A DNA stretch of 64,000 bases from Alitta virens (lineage: Eukaryota; Annelida; Polychaeta; Phyllodocida; Nereididae): contig OW028581.1 of the NCBI GenBank assembly GCA_932294295.1, forward strand, positions 18,589,162-18,653,161, given 5' to 3'. Positions 1-13,343 of the stretch are shown piece by piece. Both the position numbers and the translations under genes were made by a program. The notes beneath the pieces were generated by a model, which searched no databases, was not told the origin of the DNA, and saw only the letters and a list, made by a program, of their open reading frames with translations. Numbering within the stretch: position 1 is the first letter of the stretch; each line of letters starts with the position of its first letter.

Positions 1-997
1 TACGAAAAAAAAAAGATGAATGATGAAAAGTAACATCTTATCAACCAATACCATCTTCATGTTGTCAACGTTGTGCTAATCTGCAGCGTAATGGCGGTTG
101 AGCACGTTGGTCTTAAAAAAATTAATTGTGATTTATTTACCTAGCCTTTTGGAACAACATCATGTTTTGTCTGGATACATTATTGGGAGATATTTGAATA
201 TATTAATAAATGATGTACTATCAAACATTTTTTTGTTATTATTGGCAATTAATAAGCAATTTTTAAGACCAGGCAGCCTGTTTGGCATTTTGATGCTTTT
301 ATACAACTCGTAAAGGACTCTGAGAATAGGATTTAATACCTTTTGGTTCAGAATTATTTGGTCTACAATTCTGAAGTTTATTGGCAGAATGACCAATGTA
401 ATGATGACATGACAATGCTTGGATTCCATACAATGTGGCACCTTTTCTAGATGTGTGGTCTATTTATTAACATCAAATACCAATCACCGTTATCAGCATC
501 AAACTGAAATTTACACATATACATGGCCAATTGGGCCACGTGCGTATGTTTTTGCCTCATTATAATTAGCTAAAAACCATGCATTATCCCTGCATTTATC
601 CTTCTCATGGAAAATGCATGTGGCACATTTGGCCATGTACCTATGGCATAATAGGCTACTGATTGGAATCATACCCTGAACTACCAAATGAGCTTGTTTT
701 TGCCTTAGCCATTGGGCTACCCAATTCAGTGGAATCTTTCAATGCATAAATGGGAGTTAAGAACTAAAATTGATCCACAAGAAAAGGCAAACACATTTTT
801 AGCTAAGCAAAATTTGACAAAGGTAGATGAAAATGTAAAACGAAACCCATATGAAGTATATTATGTGCACTGAGAGGGGTATCTGCAACGCTGACGCAAA
901 AATTCCTTGGAACAAACACAAGTTGGAGCTGAAGTTAGCGGTGGGACAGGTGTGTCAGTTTTTCTGTAGACATGCAGCTGCATGGTCAAGCGAGCCA
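1..997. other. Intergenic, nothing recognised
   Basis: AT-rich DNA. Short open stretches on both strands show no protein-like composition. Confidence 0.5.
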
Positions 998-1411
998 TTA
1001 AAGGTGCACTGTCTGTCAAATTTGCACATAAAAGTAATGATATAAATCAATACTGCCTTCTTGTTTCATGATGTATTTTAACATAACATGCCCATTTTTG
1101 GTCAACAAGTTAGTTTTAATTTACAATAGATAATATAATATTAGTTTTTCATGCCATCAAAAACTCAATATGTAAACAAACCCAGTCATGGCGTCACAAT
1201 ACTAAACAATGGTGATGATGTCATTTCCATTGTGTTTCCAATGTTTTAGTCTGGATTTTCTCTCAATGTATGATTTATTTTTTGTGGTAATTAATGTCTG
1301 ATAAAATCATTAGATCACACAAATTTAGTGTGCCTTGATTAATAAAGCTTATTCATGAACTGTTTGATGAGCCTCACAAAATCGCAAATTTGACAGACAG
1401 TGCAGCTTTAA
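998..1411. mobile_element. MITE-like DNA transposon with TTAA target duplication
   Basis: The ends are inverted repeats of about 28 bp (AGGTGCACTGTCTGTC and on at 1002; the reverse complement, AGCTGCACTGTCTGTC, ends at 1407). TTAA lies immediately outside on both sides (998-1001 and 1408-1411). The element is 406 bp with no ORF. TTAA duplication is typical of piggyBac-like and Kolobok-like transposases, so this is a non-autonomous copy of such a family. Confidence 0.75.
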
Positions 1412-1954
1412 AATCACCGTTGATGCTAAACATAATATCTTGGGTTGAGCAGTCTTGTTAATAATTAATTTCTATAGGGGTATACAATATATTACAGTGG
1501 CAAACACAGAGTTGGTTCCAAAGTAGGCTAAAGAGAGATATTACCTTTTAGCAGTTGAGGAATATGGTCTTAATAGTGGGGTGGTCTTTAGCTGAATTTA
1601 CCTCGCAGCACAAACTTAAGATCACGTATTACATTCACATAGCATGTAAGCATTTCAAGGCTGTTGGAGCACACATGTCGAAAGACACAACCTCATTCTT
1701 GTAACCAGTTCCAGCCTTGCACATGTTTTTCATTGAAATTGGATGAATGATGTTCAGAATTTACTAAACTTAAAACAGTGCAGAACCAACCATGTTGCAA
1801 TCTCTAGTACTGCTAGTATCCAACTTAACAGTGATCTAAAACCAATACAATGGCAAAAATGAAGTGGTGCTTCAGTCTGAATATCAGCCACATATGTGTA
1901 TTTTTCATTACAAATAATCGTATAAATTTCAATTAAAATTTTTTAAGGGGTTCC

Positions 1955-2090
1955 TACAGCTACATCTATTAGAAAGATTCAGAAAGCCCATTAAAACTGC
2001 TGGTGATTATCTTTTTGAGAAAACAGAATCAATGACTCTCACAGTAGCTGGCCAATGCCTTTACCACTAGACCAACAAGATGCAAGCTTT
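1955..2090 (-). mobile_element. Degenerate tRNA-derived SINE fragment
   Basis: Read on the - strand, the sequence has a tRNA A-box-like TGGTCTAGTGGTAAAGGC near 2060, followed by a degenerate B-box region. No tRNA could fold from it, so it is a SINE head. Confidence 0.4.
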
Positions 2091-2104
2091 CCGTACCATT
2101 GTGC

Positions 2105-2290
2105 CGGGGCCTAGCTCAGAGGTAGTGCTCTGGGCTTCCAACCGCTGGGTCCCGGCTACGATTCCCGGTCGAGCCTGAGTTGGATGGCTGTTTCCTCCTT
2201 CGTCTCATTGCCATGGTCTCTGCCTGTCCAAATTAGCCCAACTGATGCAGAAATAAAGGACGTAAAAGCCCTAATCACACACACACTCTC
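2105..2290 (+). mobile_element. tRNA-derived SINE, family A, copy 1
   Basis: The head reads GCCTAGCTCAGAGGTAG (A box), followed by a B-box-like GATTCCCGG. The body matches the copy at 9233 through CTCATTGCCATGGTC, AATTAGCCCAA and TGCAGAAATA, and ends in AAGCCCTAATC plus a CA-rich tail. The shared tail across two loci marks a SINE and not a tRNA gene. Confidence 0.75.
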
Positions 2291-2687
2291 TGTACAATTG
2301 CTTCAAGTGGCAGCTTCCTGGTCTTAGTGGCCCTGAAAGATAAGCTTAACTATGGAGTAACACCCGAATGAGTTAAGCTGCAATGTACATGGTACGACTG
2401 CATGCCTTGCTTTGGCTCCAGGCAAAAGTGATCTTAGCAGTGAGGTAGCCTTACTAGTGAGGTTATTCATGCTGTTAAATATGCAGCAGACTGGCCTAAT
2501 GGTGAGGTACAAAATGTATATATTAGCTTATTAACATTTTTGGTCAGCTTTGCTCAAGGTATACCAGGTTAGATTCCTGGACTGGGTGTGTGTGCTGAGC
2601 AACTAAGATTCCCATCCTTGGTACATTGTAAATGTGTCTGCCTCTGACTGCTGATCATATAATGGAAATTTCAGACCAGCAGCATTG

Positions 2688-2836
2688 AGACAATACACCA
2701 CAATACAATACAATACAATGCTATACCATATAATACCATATACAATAAAATACAATACAATACAATATAATACAATATAATACAATATAATATAATACAT
2801 ATGCAATACAATGCAATGCAATGTAATACAATAAAT
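2688..2836. repeat. Pentanucleotide (TACAA)n repeat, imperfect
   Basis: Repeated ATACA/TACAATA units are interspersed with TATAATA variants. This is simple-sequence DNA. Confidence 0.9.
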
Positions 2837-3784
2837 TCATACATTTTGGTTCTATCAAGGGATGAATTTTAAATAAGGCATCTAATTGGGATGATATTTT
2901 GTGGTATATTTTTGAGTGGTGGGCTTACTATAGTGACGTGAGGTTTTAGTAAAGAGTTTGATTATTTAACAACTACTTGCCCTGACTTGTCTATCTTTCA
3001 CTAGCCATCTGTCAGTCTGTCCCCTTTCACCCTACATTTCCTTACCCCTCGATTCTACCCTGTTTCTGGAGGTACTCCTGGCTGGCTACAATACTACAGT
3101 GCTCAGGATAGAGCCGCTGAACATGTGAGGTGTATTTTGGGCTCCCTTCACCCATTCTTCACATCTCCCCTCCTCCACCAAATACCTGACAGAATTGCTG
3201 AGCTGGCAGACTCTATACCTCTGCTACATCCCATTAATAACACATTTATCCTACTAATATTTGCTGTTATATCAAATAAACAAATCTACACTTCATCTGA
3301 GGTAATTACTGTTACAGCATCTTCAGTTAGCACAGTGTAAAAAAATCACATTTCATAAGATGTGAGAAACAGGAATGTTGATTTAATATGACAACGTTCA
3401 TGATTTCATCTGCATGCAAGTGTTATATTTAATGTGAAACCTGTATGCCTGCCAGGCAAAGAAATAAGAAAAAATATTAGTAAGCCAGAATACTACAATT
3501 GACAAGCAATCGTACAGAATAATAACGTGTATTAAGAAAAAAATCAGATGTCTGGAACACCCACAACTGTAGGTTTTTAAGGAAATCGGTATACCTTCGC
3601 ATTATATTAGCATAGCATTTAACACATCATTACCCTGGTCTGAAATTTACTTATAACATGTAAGATCAGCTGCTAGAGGCAGACATAATGAAGAGATAAG
3701 ACAGTGGCCACCAAAAGGGCTACCTCAAACTAGGGTTCAGTTGTAACAATTGTTTCCACTGGAACTAAACCAATGTCATGATTA

Positions 3785-4125
3785 CATGCATTGTAAGGCT
3801 TGGAGTCCACACAATGTTTCACATATTCCCATGAGTCTAACGTCTGCTACTTGCAATGGCTAGACATTGAATACAAAGCACCACAATTTTAACGTCTCAC
3901 ACGACTACTGAGATTTTAAAACTCTCATTGATCATCGCAGATTTCGGATTCTTTATTTTCTTCATTAGGTAAATAAACCACTTGTTTATCTGCATACAAG
4001 CCTGAGCTTTGGCTCCTCTCAGAATGGATGCTAATTATGCATTGATAAGACAGAATTCAATTAGGACCTGGGTTTGAACTCGAAACTAGGTTGTAATTAC
4101 AGCACTGTACCACTTGGCCTGAAAG
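3785..4125 (-). mobile_element. Diverged SINE with conserved central domain (family B)
   Basis: On the - strand a tRNA-like head with GTTCAAACCC lies near 4075. Further on are GAGACGTTAAA, then ATTGTGTGGACTCC, shared with the copies at 36150 and 36384. The middle is rearranged or carries extra sequence. Confidence 0.5.
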
Positions 4126-5869
4126 AACATCTCTGTAACCTACCATGCAAAGATGCTGGCTTCAATAAGGGAAAAAAGAGATATGTGTCAGCATGAGGAT
4201 TTGCATACAAATTCTTCAGCCTCAACCCCTTTTCGTGGAAGTTGCAGAAGGCCTTCTGTTATGAACCAAGCCTTGGGAAGCTGGCTGGTGCTTACGTAAG
4301 AAAAGTTACCTGGAACCCTGCGTGGGTAGAGCTGGCCATTCGGATGGTTTTCATGTCCCTCTGGCAAGACTGACAGACATAAATAAGGCAAAAAGAAAGG
4401 TCAGCAAGAAAGAGAAGAGAAATACAGGATGATACCAACAGATGACCCTGACCGAATTCTGACTTCTGTACATTTTTAAACAATTACAAAATATATTGGC
4501 AAAAAAAAAATGCAACTTCAAGATATTGCTTTAAATGTGAACAGCACAATATCTGGAGCACGATGACAGTTTATAATATGACTGGACATTTTTCACCCTA
4601 CAAAATAAACATTCTTTCTTTCACAAGCAAGACTTAGCCTGACCATTGAAACTATACTATCTGCACTTAATATTCATTTGAATTAGGCTCTTATTTCAGT
4701 CAATGTGCACTTGACCTATCTGACTTTTACACTTGCGCCATAACATCAAGGTCAGTTCATAAATGTCATGAAATGAATGTACCACAATATGTTTGCTAGA
4801 CTCAAAAAACGAAGAAACACGCACAACAGGGCTCACAGCTCCTCCCTGCAGCATTGGCAATTGGAGTTTACATAACACATACAGCCAGAACCAGTGGGCT
4901 AACTTTACACTGAGAACAATAACTGACTGCAAAAAGAGTTCTTATAAACAAGCAGTGCTAGACTCACAACACCTCCTTGCTATACACCGTACTCATCCAA
5001 ATGCAAGATTGGGCGCTGAATTTCTCCCCTTGCACCTAGTCAATAAAAACACAGATGTCTATTACAAATGGGAATGCAGTAATATTAGTTGCTTTCCAAT
5101 AACATTGAAAGATCTTTGCATCTACAGATTTAAGGTTTTTAATTAAGACCCGGCTTGTAATTGAGTAAATGCGATACTTTTTGGCTTGGTAGTAGGCCAA
5201 TTGTTTTGCTGAGCATGCAGGTGTGCGCAGTAACATATGATGAATCATGTGCCTTTTCTTATTTGTGTCTTCATGACAGTTGGTTTTTGAGTAATTACCC
5301 TAATGTTGAATACTGAAATTAATTCTTTGTTTTTAAAGGTTATCTTTCGAATTCTTACAGCTTCGTTTCTCTTGGTTTTTTTTTTCTCCAGATTGTAGAA
5401 GCCAATATAGGTTTATAAGAGTAATTTAGAATGAAGTAGGCTGAGCCTGATAGTCAAATGATTCAGATTAATTCATTATAAAATTTCCCTACTTCTTCAG
5501 ATGTAGAATTCAGGTTTAAAATTAAATGTTTTATCTTTTTTATATTGTTTATATTATAAGTCATGCTAATTGCGTAGAATGCAAATGGTAAAAATATAAA
5601 AGTACAAATTACACTTCCACCGAATTATGCATTGTGTATACTAAAATTTGCCTGTGAATCAATGATATATATATTTCTAATATTTCAGTCTATATACCAG
5701 TTAATTTTGGAACAAGATTATTTGCAGTAACATATATTCTACTATAAATGTTGTATTATATAATGAGAGGTCTACAGCATCAGTGCTGTAGTATCTCTTC
5801 CAGTATGGGAGATATGCACCGTGCTATCCTGGACCCCTTGCGAACGCCCAAGTGGCAAGAAATAGCCCC
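4126..5869. other. Intergenic, no assigned gene
   Basis: An open stretch at 4793-5146 (about 117 codons, no ATG at its start) shows no recognisable domain. A perfect short hairpin (CTACAGCATCAGTGCTGTAG) lies at about 5771-5790. Confidence 0.4.
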
Positions 5870-6009
5870 CAGCCCTACAAACACGTGCCCCTAGCAACCA
5901 ATGGGGTGCGAGCCGTTCACGTGCCCCCTGTGACGTCACCCAACATCCGGGCTTCTGTGTTACTTGGTCTATCTGGTTTACCAAGGTCGCCTCGTCTCCA
6001 CTGTATAGT
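5870..6009 (+). promoter_or_regulatory. Promoter-like GC island ending in a strong 5' splice site
   Basis: Within AT-rich intergenic DNA this stretch has CACGTG boxes at 5882-5887 and 5918-5923, CCAAT at 5898-5902, and a full CRE, TGACGTCA, at 5931-5938. About 70 nt later comes AGT then GTAAGTAC, a near-ideal donor starting at 6010. This looks like a TATA-less promoter plus a noncoding first exon on the + strand. The downstream partner exon is unknown. It could be an upstream start for troponin T or an unrelated noncoding RNA. Confidence 0.4.
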
Positions 6010-6790
6010 GTAAGTACATTCTATTTCCATTTAACTTATTAATTTTACAGATGTGTTGATTCAACATTTGTAAAAGGCAGTCTTGTATACTTCAGATGCT
6101 TTGTAAGTGAAGTAACTAGTATAATTGGTGTGGCAAACAAGCTCACTGCATCACCCAAAAACCTATTTTGGGAAGCCATAGCTCATGAGGTGTTACATAA
6201 AAGTGATTATTAAGCCAACTAATTGGTGTTAGTACAAAACAATACCAGATCAAAAGTATTATTACAGTTCTTCGTGAAATTTGAGAAACTTAGATCAGAA
6301 AACAGGCACACCTGTGTCAAGGTGTTTTTTTTTTTTTCAAGCGGAGAACATTTATTTTAAGAGTCTATATTCCCCTAAGATGTTGTGTTGTAAAGTAACC
6401 TGACTCCGCAAGTATTAACTGAGGAAATATTGTTTGCTAAAATATTCATTCTCAACAGATGAAAAAGCCTGTGTTTACACTACCCTACTGCGTTCTAATA
6501 ACACTCTAAAGTTGCATATATAACCTATTATATATATATACCAAGCATATATTTAGTACAGATTGAAATCATTAGGTTATATGGTTAAGTTTATACCGTT
6601 TATCACATTTTACTCACTGATATATAACTTAGTTTACAATTTTATTTTTTTTATTCCTGTATATAACAAGATCTTGTATAAACTGGTGTTTTACACGTTA
6701 GTAATGTCTTTACCTGTTACAATTTCTCAATATTTATGGAAAACTATGGCATTTGTCCAGTTCCAATTATTCTATTTCACTCAAAACCCA

Positions 6791-6792
6791 GG

Positions 6793-6865
<73 letters not shown>

Positions 6866-6911
6866 GGATGGATGGATGGATGGATGGATGGATGGACAGA
6901 TAGATAGATAT
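6791..6911. repeat. Tetranucleotide (GATA)n/(GGAT)n microsatellite
   Basis: About 17 TAGA units are followed by TGGA units and then TAGA again. Any peptide read through it is an artefact. Confidence 0.97.
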
Positions 6912-7019
6912 ATAGAGTTCATCCATCCATCTATCCATCCATTCATGCCTGGGCCAAAACTATTGACCCCTTGGGTAACTTCCAAGTGACCAATGTAATT
7001 CTTGAGTTAAGCATAGAAA

Positions 7020-7230
7020 TGCCAGATCAGCAATGGAATAGTGGGAAGGGGTGGGGTACTGGGGTAGAACCCCCTACCCAGCCATTTTGGATCCCAAAGG
7101 TCAGTGCCAGGAGTTTACCCCTCGGTGGATTGACAGTTGTAGCCCCACTGCAGCTACATGGGGTACAACTAAACCCCCCCCCCAGCACTTTTCTTGGAGG
7201 GCTTATGCAGTTGAGGGGGGGGGGGGGTTA
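7020..7230. repeat. G/C-run rich stretch of unknown nature
   Basis: Alternating runs of G and C include 13 G at 7215-7227 and a C run near 7175, with short inverted pieces such as TAGCCCCA and TGGGGTA. It stands out from the AT-rich surroundings and may be a degraded repeat. Confidence 0.4.
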
Positions 7231-8737
7231 ATGGTTATATTCCATTTAGACTATAAATAGTATAAAATTATAATACAATCGTAAATTTTTTGGGAGGGAA
7301 AGCAAATATCCTTTTTTTTCCTGCACTTTTATTATGGAATTTTCTTTGTGGGCATCGTTTATGTCTATCTAATAACCAAATCATAACAAATCACAGAAAC
7401 TTAGAAGTTTAAAATTACAATTCAAATATGAGTGATGTGGCCATGCCAGTAATATATTTCGCACCAATTCACTTTTTTGATAGAAGCAATTAACCTTATA
7501 TATTGAGATATCAATAAAACAGATTGAAAAAATTGGCAACATTAAATTATGTAATTTATCAATTCATAAACCCACTATCAAACGTCTATGTGACATTTAA
7601 CTGTCCTTCAATACTCAGTACATTTAATTTACATATTTCATATAAAATATTTCTAATTCAGTGTTATTTTTATACAGTTTAATTTCCATCATATATATAT
7701 TAATAATAATTCAAAGATCTCATTAAACCTCTGGTAAATCTAGTAAATTTCAACCAAAATTTATAAATCAATAAAATGGTTACACTTGAATTTATCTCAT
7801 TAGTAATGAATCTAGTTCAAGACAACTTCATTTTATGATTACGCCCCTGGCTGTTTGAATGATCCATATCTCACTTGAATAAGTGAGAATGTTACAACAA
7901 GGCTGAAGCCAAGTGAAACAGAGGTCATGCTAAGTGACTTGAGACATGGCTGTCTTTTCCATAGCAACCAAATTTACTACTTAGCAACGATATCACAACC
8001 ATAAAAAAATATACTCATACATACATACATTCCTTATTAAATTTCGAAAGTACTAAATATATTTTTATTTGATATGAAAATGAGGAATTATAATAATTAT
8101 GGAATCTATTGAATGACTTACTTTTCATATACATGCAGCAAAAGTGTCATGGCTGGCTGCATTTAAACTTGCACAGCAGACTGTCTTACAAGAGTCACTA
8201 CAAGTGCTATTAACACAGAAATCTTCCAAAGGAATGCTTGTAGAACACAGCCACATTCTTTTTCACCAAACCAGTCAACATAAGGTTAGTCATAACTCAA
8301 ATGTCTGCAGGAGGCAAAGGTGTTATTACGGAATTGTTACTAACTCGAAATGCCACTGCTGAGGTGCTGAGTTGGTGTCTGGGAATTTTGCTCTCATCAG
8401 TCAAATATTTAAAATGGGTACAGTTAATATATATTCAAATATATTGGTTTTTGTAGACCTTACAATATTAATAAATTACAATAGTATGCTGAGTGTATTG
8501 AAGTTATGGTTATAGTTTTTAGACTATTAAGAAAACATATTAATAATTAACAAACTTGTATGACTAGATAATTGGTCCATAGTGTAAAGTGATATTATGT
8601 CACTGAGTCGTCGTTATTTCAAGTTACAGTATAAATTGCAAAGTTATTTTAAGTCCAGTAACATCTAATGCAGCGTGAAAGCACTTTAAATAACAATTAT
8701 TTTTAAAATATGACTATTTGCATGTGTAAACATCATG
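7231..8737. other. Intergenic, nothing recognised
   Basis: AT-rich DNA. A 72-codon open stretch near 8144-8362 is Gln/Leu-rich but matches no family I know. Confidence 0.4.
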
Positions 8738-8785
8738 AGCAACATCTCAGCTGGATGTCGTTCGGATTAGACCCGAAGTCAAATG
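8738..8785 (+). mobile_element. Fragment of the family B SINE central domain
   Basis: AGCTGGATGTCGTTCGGAT is shared with the full copy at 36384; the flanks are unrelated. Only the central domain survives here. Confidence 0.6.
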
Positions 8786-9232
8786 CAGATAATGCAAATA
8801 TGTATTCATGTATTCTTCGATTGCTTTCTATATTTCATTCTTTGAATTTATTTAATTATTTATCTGTTCATTCAACAGTAATGACGTGTAATTAACAAGA
8901 CTTTCAATTACTGAATGTTAAGTTAATGCAATGCTCAGCTTATATTTACGTGGGTCATGGGTCCAATACTAGAGCTAATTTAATTAGCAGGATGTCTTAT
9001 ATGCAGTAAACAATCAGTTGTGTTATGCATTCTGTGTCTGTGATTTTTGATTTTTAGGAACAGATCAATAAGTCAACAACAGTTATACAACTTTCAAATT
9101 TCTGCATTGAATTATCAATATACAGCAATGTAATATGAGCTAAGTCAGAATGCCTGATCCAATGGTATTGGACTGATACTGAGCTGATGTTTGATATTAT
9201 CTGGAATGAATTTAATGTCATAAAAATGAGGG

Positions 9233-9415
9233 TGGTGGCCTAGCTCAGTGGTAGCGCTGGGCTTCCCACCACTGGGTTCCGAGTTCAATTCCCGGTTGAG
9301 CCTAAGTTAAATGACTGTTTCATCCTTCATCTCATTGCCATGGTCCCTGCCTGTCCTAATTAGCCCAATAGGTGCAGAAATACTGGAAATAAAGCCCTAA
9401 TCCACCTACCACCCA
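9233..9415 (+). mobile_element. tRNA-derived SINE, family A, copy 2
   Basis: It has a clear A box (TAGCTCAGTGGTAG) and B box (GTTCAATTCC). Body and tail are colinear with the copy at 2105, ending AAATAAAGCCCTAATC and a CA-rich tail. Confidence 0.8.
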
Positions 9416-9479
9416 AATGTCATAATAATGTAATGTTATGTATTGGGTTATTTGTTCGTTATCCTCAATGAGATCAACA

Positions 9480-9745
9480 GACATTACAATTTACACCCTT
9501 GGCAGGCCTGTTCTAACTAGAGCCTTTCTCAACTCTCTGGGGAGTATACACTCAGTGTGCAGCCATTACAGCACTCCTATGGTAAAGAATTCTCCAATTG
9601 CCTATAGGTACCCATTTACAGAGGTGGAATAAAGCGGTGATTTTAAGGAAGAACTGCTCAGTTCCTCTATATGGCTGGGTTTGAACCTAAGACCATGCAG
9701 GCACGATTCCGATACCTAATCAACTGAACCTGGGCACCCATAAGA
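9480..9745 (-). mobile_element. tRNA-derived SINE, third type
   Basis: Read on the - strand, the head near 9740 (GGTGCCCAGGTTCAGTTGAT) is followed by GGTTCAAACCC as B box at about 9685. The body contains AAATGGGTACCTAT, and the sequence then fades at about 9480. The body differs from family A. Confidence 0.6.
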
Positions 9746-12700
9746 ATTCAACAGTTGCAAACCATGAAAGCACAGCTTAAATGATTTAGTGGTTTCAGCA
9801 TTGGTGAGCTCCTCTTTTGAGTCTTTTAGGCCCTGATCGAGTTCCCAACTTTGTCAAGGCACCCTCAGGTGAATGTGGTCACATTGTGGTGTCACTTGCC
9901 CGAGGTCTTGAATTGAAGGGTCAAGTCAAAGACCATGGGGTAAATATGACATATTCTTCTTCTTAGTGCTGGTAGCTAGCTGCTCATGAAACTGTGCCTA
10001 TCATTACATGTGGGGTTTCTCTCTCAATAATATATCTAAGTCATCTCCCTTAATCTCAATGTGACGTCATAACACGGAATTCCGGAAGTGAAAGATTATA
10101 GTCTAGATAGTTCTGGTACAGTGCAGAAGTTCTGGCGTCAGACATCATGATAATTATATCTTTCTCAAATGCTTTATGGATTTGTGCCAAAAATTTGGAG
10201 TCATGAGTCTGAGGTAGCTTACATGTAAAAAAAATATTGCATGTAAGTCAGTCATGTTAGCCACAGATATTTACATGAATCTCTTGCCAAAGATGTTCTC
10301 ATAATGACTGTCTCACATGCAAACTTGATTACATGTCACTAACATACTCTATGGTCCTAAAAAATGAAATTTTTGAAATGCTTATAAGTCGACAGTAGAT
10401 TCCTCATCCAGGGGCAAATATGCCACATATAATGAAATAATATAAATTTCATAGCTGCTTTCATTGATTGATATTGTTTGTGAGCAGCCTGATACAGAAA
10501 TGGCAAATTGAACACAAAGCTCATGAAATTATCGAATTTTAAAAGTTATTTTTGCGGGTTATAATTCTATTTTGACTCAGTTCTTCTTTTGAAATCACTG
10601 TTTTTCACTAGCTTCATCACCACAACACGTACAATGTACCAATGCTGCTAGCTTTTCATGCTGATCCGTTCCATTATAGCAAAATAATTAAGAAGTCTGA
10701 AATTTAGTGGCTTCAATATATTTCATTTGTACATGACTCTGTCAGTGAGTAAACTTTTCAGTGAAATCCTATAGTGCAATCTTTGGTTCACAATGCCTAA
10801 ACAGCCACTAAAAATGTAACCAAAAAATCAACCAACCATTTAACTGGTTAAACTACAAATTTGCAGAATCCTTCTCAGTAAGCACTTTGGAAGCATTTGT
10901 GGAATGAGGTCAAAACAGTGAATTATGATTAGACCTGGCAGAGTGTGAAGCACTCGCTATCATGGCCTTGTGGGAGGTAGCAATTTCTGATCTCAATGCC
11001 AAGCAAAAGATCAAGAGATGAATGCAATATACAAAGCTTAACCTTTGTATGGAGATTAATGTACAAATAGCATCGATTGGAATGAAGAGTTAAGTAATAA
11101 ATCACTTTTTTTCCCCCATGTAATTTCGTTTCTTCAATATTGTGTGTAGTCAGCCAGAAAATATGCTTTGATTTATTATTGGTACTTTCTAATTTTTGTA
11201 TGATTAAGATAAATATAAGAAACCCCTCTGGAACTGCCACTCACGAACTGTGATTTACTAGCTTATACACTTTTAATAAATATATAAGAGCATGCAAACA
11301 GTTGAAATCAATTTTCTCAGCATAGGGAACTAGAACATGTCTAAACAAATGGCCCTGCTTATAGGCCCCATAATATTTCTGTAGTCATTGGCTGATATTG
11401 TTTAAGTTGCCAGTTTCACCAAAGTCAATCAAAATCTGCCATTGCATGAATTGGCCTTGGGGATTTAAAATCACATTCCTGCCAGGTCACACAGAATTTA
11501 AAGATTCAAAACTACGTCACTGCAGATTGTTAAAAATTATGACATCATGGAGGCAGCGGCATCCCAAAATATTTATTACTAAGATTTTAACTAAATTGTA
11601 TTCGCATACATTCTGTGTGTAAAATCTTTAGCTAGATTCTGTATAAATTTTGCATAATTTGTATTAATTAGCACAAGATGCAAAGTTAAGCACATAATAT
11701 ATAAGAAATACAATTAGATCTACCTCAGATTTGGCAGGACAAAAATCTGGCTTCAGATCCCAAGGATAGCTGCTAAAGTTGCAAAAACTAGTTTAATATT
11801 TTATAAACTATCATCTTGCAAACATTTAAATACCTGGGGTACTTTGAATGCTATCCAGAACTGTCAAATGCAAATCAAATCCAAAAAAAAACATTTATTG
11901 AATTATAGCATGAAACATTAACTTAACCAAAATAATACGACCAATTTGTCAATGACTCATAACAGTCAGGAAATAATCAGTCATGTAAATACTTTATCGT
12001 TCATTACTGCAAGGTTAATGCGAAGTTAGCATGACTTTTAGTGAAGCATGTTCATGTATGTCTCATTGGTAGAAATAAGGTGTCGAGTTCACATGAGAGA
12101 CACAGTTATACTTTTTGACAACATGCCAACGCAGCACAACTGAAATAGATAGACGACTCTTAATGAAAGATATACAGTCTGTTTATGTGTGCCAGAAATT
12201 GTGCAGAAAATGTGAGCAAGATTTATGTATGTTATTTAAATGAGACAGATCCATATAGTATAATGCGACCAAAATAACAAAAAAGAAAAAAAAGCCTCAC
12301 TAATAATAATATCTGGCCCTATTATATTTATCAGACAGAAGATTAGACTTTGCAATAATTACATTTTAAACGGTGAAGCACCCATTGTTATTACATAACC
12401 ATCAATGGTGATCTCAATTATGATACGTCAAACCTATATATGTGCGAACCATTTTTAAAAGATTGGTCCTCCTGTATGATTAACTTGGACTTGACTTGAT
12501 TTATGTGACACGTAGAGAGAAAAAAAAACACAGAAAAATTATAAAATACAAAGAGTTGGAAACAAACCTGAGCAGTGATTGGCGTGCATAATGATGAGAT
12601 GGTAAACATGGGTTATATTAGACCACACCTACTAAATTTAAGCAACAGCTAGCCATGTAGGTGTATTTTCTGTTTAAGTTTCCAGAACATCTGTCAGCTT

Positions 12701-13343
12701 GCTGAGAGCATTGGAAGCATTTTAATGAACAGATTATATTTTATTTTCTATGTATCTATGTATATAGAAAATTATCGGGGTCATATTTAGTAACACAGTA
12801 TACAAATTTCTGCAATACTATAGTCAGGAAAGAAAATTTCAAATTTAAATAAAGATAAATGAATGGCCTAATGAAAGTGATTACATCAAATTTGGGTGAG
12901 TTTAATTAATATTGTTATGAAGAGCAACAGTTACCAAACTTACAAACAAAGTTCACTTAATGCAATAGATTGTACACTGCATAATGAACGTTTGAGTATA
13001 CATTGCAATGTGATGTTTCATAATATGGAATTGGCCATGGTGATAATCTATTGCAGCTAATTATGCTAAATCAGTCAGATCTTTCAACTCTTGTGACTGC
13101 AGAGGCCAAGTTTCGCTTCATAGAGAATTCACAGAACATTCATAGAGGCCAGAAGAATATGATTTGGTCTTAACTGATGCTGGAATTCACCTTTTGCCAC
13201 CAAGTATCTACAATTATTATGTCAAGGTCCAGAAGGTCCTGATATGTTATAGGTAGATCAAGGCCTAGAAGAGTAGATCATATGTAGAATAGATTATACT
13301 AGGATCTAGGCCTGCTAGTGCTAGTTGGTAGTACTAACATGGC
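9746..13343. other. Intergenic upstream of troponin T
   Basis: Largely AT-rich, with one CRE (TGACGTCA) at 10062. No coding exon was recognised. Muscle enhancers could lie here, but I see no dense motif cluster until 13344. Confidence 0.4.

Noticed and set aside
2603..2821. Open frame of Ile/Tyr/Val-rich peptide
   Set aside because: Translation of the (TACAA)n repeat.
6767..6985. Open frame of repeated YLSI peptide
   Set aside because: Translation of the GATA microsatellite.
9233..9310. Possible tRNA gene (A and B boxes)
   Set aside because: The same head is joined to the same body and tail at 2105, so it is a SINE; no cloverleaf is convincing.
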